Shown in pieces: positions 30,785 to 40,897 of a stretch of DNA of 64,000 bases (the first letter of the stretch is position 1; the number at the start of each line of letters is the position of its first letter). Source of the DNA: Phytophthora colocasiae (lineage: Eukaryota; Oomycota; Peronosporomycetes; Peronosporales; Peronosporaceae); contig JAGKQI010000066.1 in NCBI GenBank assembly GCA_018806915.1, positions 186,001 through 250,000 of the forward strand. Reading direction: 5' to 3'. A program made the position numbers and the translations under genes. The notes below the pieces were generated by a model. The model saw nothing but the letters and a program-made list of their open reading frames with translations, did not search any database and was not told where the DNA came from.

Positions 30785-33385
30785 TCAGGGAGTCCCAGGA
30801 GGTGTAGGTGGAGCAGGCGGGTTAAACTTGTTTTCGAGCCGTGGGATCTGCCGGGACGGGTGATCTGCCGGCCGATCGCGGTAATGGTTGCGCCAAGGGT
30901 CCTCCTGATCGCATTCTGCCAACGCAGAGATCAGATCGGTGGGCTCCGGTCGGTTCAGAGTCGGCTGGGCCAGGTTAGCCATTCGGGAGGCCGATCCGGG
31001 GTACCAGTATACCCGATCACGGATAGTAGGGAAGTGCAGGAAGTAGGGATCGAGCAGAAGATCGATGTCCGCCCACATCGCCCTCATCATGGGCAGGAAT
31101 CGTCCCAACAGCAGCCGCCAACGTTCTCCGGTACGGCTACGCCGTTGCCGACGCTCGAGGTAATACCGACGGAGATCAGGATCAGCTTCATACATCGCCT
31201 TCGTGATCTCGAGATAATGGGTCGATTCCCAGTAGGCCTGCAGGTGATCTGACTCGAAGGCGGCGTAGGCATCCGCGATCTGCCCCAGCATGGTTTCAGC
31301 ACGACGAAGTAGACCGAGATCGAAGGTGAGGGGGGCCGGTCGGTTGCGGAGCACCTCCCAAGGTCGGGTAGCAAGTAGGGCCTGCACGTTGGGCCCAGTG
31401 ATCAGGCTAGCCAACCAACCGACCCCGGCTCGGGAAGGGCGATTAGCCGGTGATCTCGCGGGGTAGAGGAATCCGGGAGGTAGCAGCCTCTTGGACAATG
31501 TGGAGAGGATCATACCGACGATCGCCAAAGTTCCGACGAACATCGGATCCCACGGGAAGACATCACCAGCCGCAAACTGCCGGACGTTCGCATACCCGGG
31601 AATAGACGAGCTGATCGCGAACAGGGGAGGGTGCAGCTGGGGGCGTGGCGAGCCGCCGGGAGAGCCGCCACCCGGAGAGCCGCCACCCGGAGATCCCCCA
31701 CCGGGAGGGCTCCCGCCAGCTGGACTACCCCTCGGGGACCCCTGAGGAGAAGTGATCGGAGTCTGTGGGGAACTGCCGCCCGGAGGTGTCGGCTGCGCCG
31801 GAGGCGTCGATGGAGCAGGCCCCCCTTGATCACCGGATGCTGGAGGAGGATTTCCATGCCGGCGGTGCCACGACAGCGATCGGAGTATCGTAGCCCGAAG
31901 AGCGTCGTCGGATCCAGCGCCAGAATCCTCCGCGTCATCGTCATGCTCTGGATCGGGTTTACGTTTGGACCTATCCGAGCCACCCTTCTTCGGGAAAGGT
32001 GCTTCCACGGTCACTTGCGAGGTGGCCTGGGTGCGATCTGCTTCCTCCGCATCCGGCCCAGTCGGGATCGCGGGTTCAGGACCCAGATCGAAGGGGTCTG
32101 GGCTTTCCTCGTGCTTTTCTTCGAGCTCGGTCGCCTGGGCCTGGCCACCGGGTTGGTCTCCAGCGGGAACATCAGGTAGGGCCGCGTCGTGATCGGCCGG
32201 GGGAGGCTCCGTCCGCGAGGTCTTGTGCGGGGGCGATGTAGCAGGAGATGGGGGCGGACTGAGAGCACGTTTGACCCCCCGTTCATCTTGAGCAGCGCGG
32301 AGCCGAGACACCATTTCGGTCAGGACGTTAGTGGTCGCCATTACGTCACCTTCTGCCTGATCGTAGTTCTCCTGCAATGCCTGAAGACTCGCTTCTAACT
32401 CCTGCACTTCGGCATGGGTACCGATCAGATCATCCTCTACGACAAACAGAATATGAGTGATCATGGTCAGGTGGAGGGGGATCTAGACTATATGCGCACC
32501 TAGACGAGTGGATCGTTGTCGCTCGGCGCTGAGATCCGCCTGTGCTCTGTCCCGATCTGCGAACGCTTGGTCTCGTTCCACGAGTAGGCGATCCCGCTCC
32601 GAAGTGACTCGGTTCAGTTCGGAGTTAGCGTGGGCGAGTTGATCGGTGGCTAGGTCACGTTCACCAGCGATACTGGTCAGGGAAGCGATCGCTCGGGCGG
32701 AGTCCGCCAAGGCTCGATCTCGCTCAGCCAGGGCCAATCGGGTGGGAGCCCCTGTCGAAGGCGTGGGGCTGGAATCCAGTTGGAGATGTGCAAGATCAGC
32801 CGAGATCCGGTTGTAGCTGGCCTTGGCAGTGATGGAGTCTTGCTTCGCCTCAGCCAGATCGCAAGCATGGATCCGGGCTTCCGCCTGGAGATCCTGGATC
32901 TCGTTGGTGGCTTGTTCCACCTCTTCGGTCAGACGATCCCTGTCCTCTGTAGCTCGATCTAGGTCTGCCTGGGCAGAGTTGAGACGCCGCGCGAACTCGT
33001 CGCGTTCCGATCGGAGCTGGTGAACCTGCATACGCAATCCATCGAGATCAGAGGCTTCCTCCGCGAGATCAGCGATCTCGCGCTCCAGACGCGCAATCTC
33101 GCCCTGCTGGTCTGCCCGGAACCGCTCCATGGCGTCGACATGCGCCCGAAGTTCCATGGCTTCACGACTTAGTTGATCACGTTCGCGCACCAGGCGATCC
33201 CACCCTGGACTGCCCGGCATCGGCCCAGCCTCATCGGATGAGAGCGGGCGTGCGTGGTCTGGAGCCGGACCCGACGAACGTCGCGAGATGTCGGAATGGG
33301 GAGATGGCGGACCGTCGGGGGATCTTGGGGAATCGGGAGGTGTAGGCAAATAATCGCTCCCGGGATCACTTCCTTGCTGGCTCAT
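30785..33385 (-). CDS. Element A antisense gene: coiled-coil / proline-rich protein, one in-frame TAG
   Basis: On the strand opposite pol, an ATG at 33385 (about 127 bp from the 3' LTR) opens a frame that stays open to 30785 except for one TAG at 32483-32485. From 33385 it would encode about 866 residues. Part 1 has a Ser/Pro-rich head, then over 200 residues of continuous heptad-rich coiled coil (LEREIADLAEEASDLDGLRM and on). After the TAG the coiled coil resumes in the same frame (HAEVQELEASLQALQENYDQ). Then come an acidic, Lys/Arg-patched region, a GGGSP-type repeat (31640-31750), a hydrophobic segment (FVGTLAIVGMILSTL) and a folded-looking Trp/Tyr-rich C-terminus. No known family recognised. 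The frame is also open, without ATG, back into the LTR. Confidence 0.6.
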
Positions 33386-33511
33386 GGAGACTGGAAGGGA
33401 TCCGTTGGTGGTGGTCGAAGTGTTGTCGGGGTGACTTGTGCCTTGGGCTGAAGATTGGAGAATGAGACCTGAAGTGGACCGAGACGGACCAACTTGCAGG
33501 CTGGCGGCGGA

Positions 33512-34647
33512 TGTGGTGAAGCGCGAATAAGAAATCCGAGAAAAGGCAACGTCAGGCCCTAAGAGAGTCGGATCAAGCGACAGGGGCCTCTGGCGAAGCA
33601 AGATCTCAGTTGATGACCCCAGATTGCGCGAACGATGGCTGACGAATGGATCCAGATCGATGTTCGTCTGGATCTCGCCAGCGATGAATGGATGGCGTCT
33701 TGGTCAAGTGAGATTAAGTGATTGGAGAACCCGTCGTGCGGTCCCGCGTGGCGGCTCAGGGTCGGAGGAGAAAAGGGCGCCTTGCCTGAGGTCGCATGAG
33801 AAGGAGATCAAGGCGGCAGAGGGTCGGGATCGGTGTGATCTATGGTGGGCCGGTGACAACATAACCGTGAGATGCTGCCGAGGGGACCTGATGGCAGTGT
33901 TAGTCGCGTGGGGAGTGGTGATCAAGTCTGGGAAGCTCAAGACCTGGAATGTCGACGACGCAGGCACGCGAGATCAAGTATGAAGGCTGCTGATCGGGAT
34001 CATCGTTCAAGACGGTGGACCAAGATCGATGACCGAGATGGTTGATCGAGATCGGCTGATCGCCAGATCGGCTGATCAGCTGATCGCCAGATCGCCAGAT
34101 CGGCTGATCGCCAGATCGGCAGATCGAGATCGCGATCAGGGGTTAGGTGAGATCAAGATCGAAGATCGGAAGGGCAGCTGTGTAGCCGGATGTCAGGTAA
34201 TCGTAGGATAGCAGATGAGGATGGGGCTAGTAGACATAGGAATAACCATAAACAGAATCGAATTTGCTCTGGACATCACAAGTGCCTTCGTTCAAGACCG
34301 GAACTGGGAATTACATTGGCCCCCCGGCATCAAGAAGGTAAGGAGAAGAGATCTAGCATAGAGGTTAATTCTGGATAATACATTGGCCAGTTTTACCCTA
34401 TCTAGTGATCTATCCTTTACGTGCGAACTACGGATCGGAAGGAATTGGCTGCTTGGCCTGACGATCTCGTCGACTCTCAACCCATCAAGACACCCGCTAT
34501 AGGAAGCGGCAAGCATCGTAAAGGAAGGGATCAGATCCCCAACATTGGACCTTTGGAAGACCTGGATCGAAGACCAGGTGACCGGATCAAGGCTCGAGAA
34601 CTCGCCTGTGACCCGGATCAACCCCTCCGAGGTAGAGTGAAGTATTC
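33512..34647 (+). repeat. Element A right (3') LTR, first part, interrupted by element B
   Basis: Starts TGTGGTGAAG and matches the left LTR up to TATTC at 34643-34647, where element B is inserted. Differences from the left LTR are few substitutions and a 16-bp longer GATC-rich repeat. Confidence 0.93.
34643..34647. repeat. Left target-site duplication of element B (TATTC)
   Basis: TATTC precedes the TGTAACGGGG start of element B and recurs at 42629-42633 right after its CTGCA end. The unoccupied site is visible in the left LTR of A at 22256-22260. Confidence 0.93.
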
Positions 34648-35041
34648 TGTAACGGGGTTACACGGCGCTGCGCGCCTTGGCTACAATAGGTGTGGTATAC
34701 ACCATCCAGGTCACAAGTCACAGATCCGTGTACAACACATAGTAAGTGTTTCTCACACGTCACATATGTAGCCAGTTGCTGGCTGTTAGCTCAGAGCCAC
34801 ACATTACATTTGATTAGGATTTAGTATGTTAGATACTAAATCCGTTACATTCAGGATTAGGGCAATAAAATAAATAAAAATCAGTTTGCATTTTACATAA
34901 TTAGTGTTAGTTCCTTTATTATAGGGACACTGACTCTGTGAGTCCCGTATTTAGTGGACTACTTGGTTCTTGTATAGAACCGAAGGCTAGTGCCTTGCAA
35001 GCAGGACTCTGTGCCGTGCACACCTACGCAGCCCCGCTGCA
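34648..35041 (+). repeat. Element B left LTR, 394 bp
   Basis: Begins TGTAACGGGGTTACACGG and ends CCCCGCTGCA. Same sequence as 42217-42628 apart from an extra AAGT near 34744, a short substitution cluster at about 34935 and the lack of a roughly 25-bp block near its 3' end. Confidence 0.93.
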
Positions 35042-35043
35042 TC

Positions 35044-35058
35044 TGGTAGCACTTGTAG
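35044..35058 (+). promoter_or_regulatory. Element B primer-binding site candidate
   Basis: TGGTAGCACTTGTAG starts two bases after the LTR with TGG, as expected for pairing with a tRNA 3' end. Confidence 0.55.
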
Positions 35059-35098
35059 TCAATCCAACTCCTGAGTTGAAGACTGTTTCTCTGTGAGA

Positions 35099-36070
35099 AT
35101 GGAGCCAGAAGCATACGCTCACTTGACTCCGAGTCAGCGGGACACGCTTAACAAGCTTACGTCCTTGCTGGGCCCTGAAGGTATGGCGCACCTTGCGTCT
35201 CAAGGGCCGGAGGCCGTCAACGCGCCTGGAGGCATTTGCCTCGTACGAGAACGCTCTCGTTGAGCACATTCAGCGGAATGTAAAAGGAGTTAATCCCGCT
35301 CCGAGAGCTAAGCCCGTCACGCTCAGCGTGAAGACCTTTCACGGGCACGAAGGAGAGAACCTCCTATTGTGGACCCGAGAGGTCGAGATGGCCATGGGGG
35401 CCGCTATGCTCCAGTTGGAAGGCCAACGCGTGGCGTTCGCCATCTCTAAGCTCAAAGGTCGAGCACGAGAATGGGCCTTGACGTCTGGGACGTCGGTAGA
35501 AATGGCCTTCCCCACTTGGGGTGAGCTTAAGGCCAAACTTACGCAAGTATTTGCTCCACCTAACCAGGCGTATCGCGTGCGGTCACGCTTCCTCGCCTGC
35601 CGACAGGGCAAGAAGGACCTGGTGGACTATGTCCAAGAGCTGCGCACGCTCATTGCCGGCATGGCTGCCGATCCTCTACCTGAGGTGGTCACTGTGACTA
35701 TCTTCATGGAAGGTCTGAGAGCTGGCGTGGCCAGGACGGAGGCATTCCGTCAGAATCCTCGCACCTTTGAGGACGCTGTTAGCGTGGCATTGAATGCTGA
35801 ACACAACTTTAAGTTGTCGAGGGTCGGTGCTAATATGCTTTGCAGGGTCGGGGACCCGAACCCATGGACCTCAGCTATGCTGAAGATGAAGTAGCCGAGC
35901 TACGAGCTGCGGTGCAGCGTATGAGCACTCGTCGGTGCTACACGTGTGGTAGTCCCACACACCTGAGGCCCAACTGCCCTCTGCGCAAAGAGCGCGCCGG
36001 CCAGAATGGCCGCAACCCTGTCGCGGGTCCCGCTTTGGGCTCTGCCCAGGGAAACGACGGCTCCCAGTAG
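35099..36070 (+). pseudogene. Element B gag, frameshifted
   Basis: A start at 35099 ([20 protein letters not shown]) runs to a TGA at 35261-35263. The capsid continues in a second frame ([40 protein letters not shown], to 35894), and the zinc knuckle CYTCGSPTHLRPNC is in a third frame ending at 36070. The capsid block W-x(5)-F and the LRxLIAGM-type region are those of Ty3/Gypsy retrotransposon gag. Two frame changes break it. Confidence 0.85.
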
Positions 36071-36108
36071 ACGCGGGGCGGTCTACTGGGGAAGAACTGA
36101 GTTCTGCA

Positions 36109-37002
36109 GTGCGTGAGAGGCACTGGGGCTCAGCCCCGAAGAGCTCCGTGCTCTTGAACACGGAACGTGTGAGCAAGCAGGGCTTGCTGGTCGTCCATGT
36201 GGACGTGAAGGGCTTCGAGAAGCCGTGGATCGTGTTGATCGATTCAGGAGCGTCTGGCAACTACGTCAGACGCTCCACCGTTGAGGGTAGTCAGCAATAT
36301 GCTGAGGCGCTTCGAGCGCGAAGAGGTGACACCGTCACTGTCCGTCTAGCGACGGGCGTCCGTGTCACGGTGGCCAAGGTCCCCATGGACCTGCGGCTGA
36401 AGTTCTTGGACTTCGATAGCGTGGAACGCTGCTTGGTCCTGGACCTGGATTCGAGGTACGACCTCATCCTTGGCATGGCGTGGCTGGAGCGCCACGAGCC
36501 ATGGATTGATTGGAGGTCGAAGACCTTAGGTGCTACGCACTTCTCTCCTAGTGGAGCTTTGGCGAGTCATGAACCCACCTCTGCTAGGAAGCAGAAGCGC
36601 TATTGGCGCGAGCATCGAGCCGAGTCGGCTATGATGCTGGAAGTCGGTGTGTCCGAGTTGGTGGACAGCGCCGAGTGCGAGGACCGCAGTCCTGTTGAGC
36701 GCGTAGCGCTGGTTGACAGTGAGTCAACGTGTGGGCAAAGCTCACGTAACCCCTGTGGGGCGGCACGTACTCCGCCGAGTGACGCCGGTCATGGACCGTC
36801 ACTGGATGCCGATGGCATCGGGCCTTACCAGGCCGTGAACTGTGGGGCGGCACGTACTCCGTCGAGTGATACTGGTCGTGGACCAAGTCGATCGCTGAGT
36901 GTCTCTGACACTGGACCTGTTACGGTCATTGATTGTGCAGCGGCACGTACTCCGCTGGAGCGGCATCGGTCGTCGACCGAGTGGATCGCAGAGTGTCACT
37001 GA
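36109..37002 (+). CDS. Element B aspartic protease plus repeat-rich linker
   Basis: Protease core at residues about 20-125: active site VLIDSGASGNYVRRS and the second block YDLILGMAWLERH. Then follows a Ser/Thr/Pro-rich linker with repeated AARTP-S-SD units (see the repeat entry). The frame ends at 37002 inside the repeats, and the reverse-transcriptase frame (36899 onward) continues the same repeats in another phase. Confidence 0.8.
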   Translation: MRERHWGSAPKSSVLLNTERVSKQGLLVVHVDVKGFEKPWIVLIDSGASGNYVRRSTVEGSQQYAEALRARRGDTVTVRLATGVRVTVAKVPMDLRLKFLDFDSVERCLVLDLDSRYDLILGMAWLERHEPWIDWRSKTLGATHFSPSGALASHEPTSARKQKRYWREHRAESAMMLEVGVSELVDSAECEDRSPVERVALVDSESTCGQSSRNPCGAARTPPSDAGHGPSLDADGIGPYQAVNCGAARTPSSDTGRGPSRSLSVSDTGPVTVIDCAAARTPLERHRSSTEWIAECH

Positions 37003-37145
37003 CACTGGGCCTGAAGGGGCCGAAACCTGTGCGGCGGCACGTACTCCGTCTAGTGACGTCGGCGGTAGACCGAGTCAGTCACTGAGTGTCACTGACACTG
37101 GGCCGGGCAAGGCCATAACCTGTGCGGCGGCACGTACTCCGTCGA
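36755..37145 (+). repeat. Tandem repeat (about 84-96 bp) in the element B protease-RT linker
   Basis: CGGCACGTACTCCG recurs at about 36762, 36846, 36942, 37034 and 37128. It encodes AARTP followed by S-SD, a basic stretch and SLSV-DTGP. The repeats are read in the protease frame at first and in the reverse-transcriptase frame at the end, so a frameshift lies within the array (between about 36899 and 37002). Confidence 0.75.
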
Positions 37146-39136
37146 GTGGACGTTCGTCGGCTGGGCGACGACGTCGTAAGGCCCTATGGGCGAGACGCTC
37201 TGCGTCTGAGTCGTCCGTGACGTCAAGTGTCAACGCACGGGAGGGCTGTGGGCAGCTATACACTCTGGTTGATGGAGTGGACGGCGGTGCCGAAGGCAGC
37301 GTCCTGCTGGACGGACTGCCGAGTGTTGACAAGCTCCTTGAGCTAGAAGAGATGTCGTTCGCCGACTTTGGCGATGCCTTGAAGGCTGGCGAACTCGCCG
37401 AGGTGGTCATCGTTCGACCTGAGGAGGAGTTAAACTCATCGTCCCTCGTAGACGAGTCCGTCTTGGCCGAGGTCAAGAAGGCGCTGAGCGCCAGGAGTGG
37501 ATCGGAGATCCTCAAGAATCCCTCGGATCCCTTCTACTCCTTGCTGAAGGAATATGGAGACGTTGTCTCAAAGGAACCACCGAGTGGCCTGCCTCCTGAC
37601 CGAGGCGTTCGTCACGAGATCGACTTAGTTCCCGGAACTAAATACTGCGTGACCCGGCAGTGGCCTCTTCCTAAAGAGCAATGCGACGTCATTGACGCCT
37701 TCTTCCGTGCTAAGCACGCGGCGGGTCTCGTGCGCGAGAGCAAGTCTCCGCACTCCGCGCCAACGTTCTGTGTCAGAAAGCCGAATGGCAAGTGGCGTAT
37801 CGTTCACGCTTTTAACAAGCTCAACGCTGCCACGATTCCGGCGCAGACGCCGATTCCTAGGAAGGATGTTCTTCAGAACAACATGGTGGGTTGCACCATG
37901 TACAGTGCGCTCGACTTAGTCGATGGCTACTATCAGCTGCTCATGCGAGCCAGTGATATTCCGCTTACAGCGGTGAGCACCCCGAGCGGTATGCTCTGGG
38001 AGTGGCTCGTCATGCCCCAAGGGCTCTCGAACGCGCCCGCAACGTTTAATCGTCTAGTGACGCAGCTGTTCAGGCCCCTACGGGCATTCGCACAAACGTA
38101 CTTTGACGACGTGTTCGTCCACAGTCAGGCCGAACACGGCAAGACTGACGTTGAGGTGCACGTGGAACACGTGAGAGCTGTGCTCGAGTGCATGCGCACG
38201 AACAAGCTGTACGCCAACGCAGACAAGTGCGTCTTTGGCGCGGAAGAAATCCCCTTCCTAGGGTGCTTCATTGGGAAGCATGGCCTTCGTGCTGATCCAG
38301 CAAAGGTCAAGGCCATTGTGGATTGGCCGGTTCCCATGAACCAGAAGGACTTGCGTAAGTGGCTGGGTTTGGCCAACTACTTGCACAAGTACAGCGAGAA
38401 CTACGCTGAGTTGGCTCGGCCACTGACGGATCTCCTTAAGAAGGATGCCGAGTGGGTATGGCGTGCCGAGCACGAGAATGCGTTCACTTGTATCAAGGAT
38501 AGCCTGCTTCAGGCACCGATACTGGCGCTGCCAGACCCCGCTCGTCCGTTTATTGTCGTCTGTGACGCCTCGGACTTTGCCATCGGCAGTGCTTTGCTAC
38601 AAGCGGACGCCGAAGGGCGCGAACGCGTCATTGCGTTTGAGTCGCGACAGCTCAAGGCTGCTGAGAAGAACTATCCAGTTCATGACAAGGAGCTACTTGC
38701 GATGAAGTACGCTCTCGTCAAATTCAGGGTTCACCTGCTCGGCTCCAAGCCGTTTGTGATCTACACGGATCATGCGTCACTACGCACAGCGACGCAGTCG
38801 CCTCACCTCTCGCAGAGGATGGCTCGATGGCTCTCCTTCTTTGCGGAGTATAACTTCGAGGTGAAGTACAAGCCTGGCAGGCAGAACGTCCTCGCTGACG
38901 CGTTATCACGTCGCCCGGACTATGAGTTATCTCATGTCACCTCGGTGACGTCGTCCGTGACGGACATGGTTCGAGCAGCGTACGCTCAGGACGACTCTTG
39001 TGTCGCGTTGCTCCAAGCTCTGGGGAGCGATGAGTTTAAAGACTCAAAGGTGACTCTGTCACGACGCCTAAAGGCAGAGACTCCAACGCTACAGCCTGGA
39101 AGGCGGTCTGCTGTACTACAGCACGGGTCAGGATGA
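36899..39136 (+). CDS. Element B reverse transcriptase and RNase H
   Basis: A 745-codon frame. Polymerase motifs in order: SPHSAPTFCVRKPNGKWRIV, the SALDLVDGYYQLLM aspartate motif, MPQGLSNAPATFNRL and the catalytic YFDDVFVHS (about 38098). RNase H follows with all acids: CDASDFAIGSALLQ, HDKELLAMKYAL and YTDHASLRT, then a Gypsy connection GRQNVLADALSRR. The frame stops at 39136 and integrase starts at once in another phase (39147). Confidence 0.93.
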   Translation: MSLTLDLLRSLIVQRHVLRWSGIGRRPSGSQSVTDTGPEGAETCAAARTPSSDVGGRPSQSLSVTDTGPGKAITCAAARTPSSGRSSAGRRRRKALWARRSASESSVTSSVNAREGCGQLYTLVDGVDGGAEGSVLLDGLPSVDKLLELEEMSFADFGDALKAGELAEVVIVRPEEELNSSSLVDESVLAEVKKALSARSGSEILKNPSDPFYSLLKEYGDVVSKEPPSGLPPDRGVRHEIDLVPGTKYCVTRQWPLPKEQCDVIDAFFRAKHAAGLVRESKSPHSAPTFCVRKPNGKWRIVHAFNKLNAATIPAQTPIPRKDVLQNNMVGCTMYSALDLVDGYYQLLMRASDIPLTAVSTPSGMLWEWLVMPQGLSNAPATFNRLVTQLFRPLRAFAQTYFDDVFVHSQAEHGKTDVEVHVEHVRAVLECMRTNKLYANADKCVFGAEEIPFLGCFIGKHGLRADPAKVKAIVDWPVPMNQKDLRKWLGLANYLHKYSENYAELARPLTDLLKKDAEWVWRAEHENAFTCIKDSLLQAPILALPDPARPFIVVCDASDFAIGSALLQADAEGRERVIAFESRQLKAAEKNYPVHDKELLAMKYALVKFRVHLLGSKPFVIYTDHASLRTATQSPHLSQRMARWLSFFAEYNFEVKYKPGRQNVLADALSRRPDYELSHVTSVTSSVTDMVRAAYAQDDSCVALLQALGSDEFKDSKVTLSRRLKAETPTLQPGRRSAVLQHGSG

Positions 39137-39989
39137 CCCACCACGAGTGGTAGTTCCTCACGATGAGGATCTGAAGTACCGTATCCTCTATGAGGCTCAC
39201 GACACACCCACAGGCGGCCACCTCGGTCGCGAGAAGACGTACGGCTCGGTGAGCTCCATGTACTGGTGGCCGAAGATGTACAAGTGGGTCAGCACATATG
39301 TGCGCACGTGCGAGACGTGTCAGCGGGTTAAACCCTCGCCGCATGCGGCTGCGCCTTTGGCGAGCTTACCTGTACCCTCTGGGTGTTGGCAGTCCATAAG
39401 TATGGACTTTGTGTTTGGCCTGCCGAAGGACTCGGCAGGCAACACGGGCGTGGTGGTCTTTGTTGACCGTCTGAGCAAGATGGCTCATCTAGCGGCTGTG
39501 CCGGACACCGTCGATGGTGCTGGTACAGCGACGATCTTCATCGATCGGGTCTTCCGCCAGCATGGGCTGCCTGAGACCATTGTCTCGGATCGAGATCCCC
39601 GTTTCACGGGTCACTTCTGGACGTCCGTCTTCAAGGTGCTGGGCACTCGACTGGACATGTCCACGGCGGACCATCCGCAGACCGACGGTCAGACCGAACG
39701 CGTGAACCGCGTTCTGGAGGACATCCTCCGCAGCGTATGCGCTGAAACGCCGAAGCGTTGGAGCGCTATGCTCCCTCTCGTTGAGTTCTCTATGAACAAT
39801 GCGGTGCATGCCTCGACAGGCTTCACCCCGTTCTACGTGAACGGCCTTGCGCACCCGCGCGTTCCGCTCACTCCGCCACGCGGTAGCCTTGGGCTTGGTG
39901 GGGGAGAGGCTGTGCCGTCGCTCGACTCGAGCTTGCTGATATCAGCCCTTCTGCTGTGCGTAAACAAGTCGATGACTTCCTCTCGGTGA
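39137..39989 (+). CDS. Element B integrase catalytic part
   Basis: Zinc-binding HHCC: H-x-H in EAHDTPTGGHLGREKT and CETCQRVK. Catalytic triad: Asp in SISMDFVFGLP, Asp in IVSDRDPRFTG and Glu in DGQTERVNRVLED. It lies in a frame different from the preceding reverse transcriptase. The sense passes to the next frame near 39950-39985. Confidence 0.9.
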
Positions 39990-40897
39990 GATTGAGCGTA
40001 TTACGCCGTGTACGTGACGCGATGGCTGAAAGCCAAGACGTTCAGAAGGAACAAGCGGATACAAAAGGTAGAAGCAATGTATGGGAATTTAAGGTCGGTG
40101 ACCAGGTTTTATTAAACGCTAAGAACCTACCTACACATGCAGTGTCAAATGTCTTTAAGACGAAATTACGTCCGCGTTTCATCGGACCATTTACGGTCGT
40201 GGCCAAGAAGGGCCTGGCATACACGCTTGACTTGCCAAAGCGGATGCGAACACACCCGGTGTTCTACGTCGGCTTGCTTAAGCCCTATCGGGACCCCGCG
40301 GGGGTGAGCGCGGAGGCGCTGGCACCGACGACACGTGCCCAGGCTGCGTCATCTGCAGCAGCAACGTCACCTGACCTCGCAACTCAGCGAGCTGAAGCTC
40401 CTGCTGGTGCAGGCGAGCAGTCAGGGACTGGGGACCTTCGAGCCAAGCCATCCGGCTTTCAATCTCCTCCATGTCATGAGCGAGACGGGCATGCGAATGC
40501 CAAACACTCTCGACGTTCCCTTGAAGGGACTGAGTCTGACTCCGGAGAGTACCGATCGAGTGATCGAGTTGGTACCAGGCGCGATGCGACAAATAGCGCT
40601 CGTCACACTCATCGAGTACGGCGTTCCGCAGCGAATCGGCCTCCTCCGCCGTTGCTCGATGAGCAGGGGACTCCCCACTACCACGTGGAGCGCCTGATGG
40701 CGCGGCGTCGCCACCGTAGTCAAAACCAGTATCTGGTGAAGTGGCGTGGATATCCTCATTCCCAAAACTCGTGGGAGTTTGAAGGGTCCCTGAGGCAGGA
40801 CTGCCCTGACGTCGTGGACGCTTTTGATCGCGAAGATCGGGGGCGCCCGAAGGGCTCGAGGTCGACCACTCGGTCGACACCCGCTTCTCACCACTAG
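39956..40897 (+). CDS. Element B integrase C-terminus and chromodomain
   Basis: Begins KQVDDFLSVRLSVLRRVRDA, then the GPF-type module LRPRFIGPFTVVAKKGLAYT and VFYVGLLKPYRD. A low-complexity linker of about 140 residues (40300-40680) follows, then a canonical chromodomain: HYHVERLMARRRHRSQNQYL, KWRGYPHSQNSWEFEG. The linker overlaps an open coiled-coil-coding frame on the opposite strand, so this stretch may be read on both strands. Confidence 0.88.
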   Translation: MRKQVDDFLSVRLSVLRRVRDAMAESQDVQKEQADTKGRSNVWEFKVGDQVLLNAKNLPTHAVSNVFKTKLRPRFIGPFTVVAKKGLAYTLDLPKRMRTHPVFYVGLLKPYRDPAGVSAEALAPTTRAQAASSAAATSPDLATQRAEAPAGAGEQSGTGDLRAKPSGFQSPPCHERDGHANAKHSRRSLEGTESDSGEYRSSDRVGTRRDATNSARHTHRVRRSAANRPPPPLLDEQGTPHYHVERLMARRRHRSQNQYLVKWRGYPHSQNSWEFEGSLRQDCPDVVDAFDREDRGRPKGSRSTTRSTPASHH

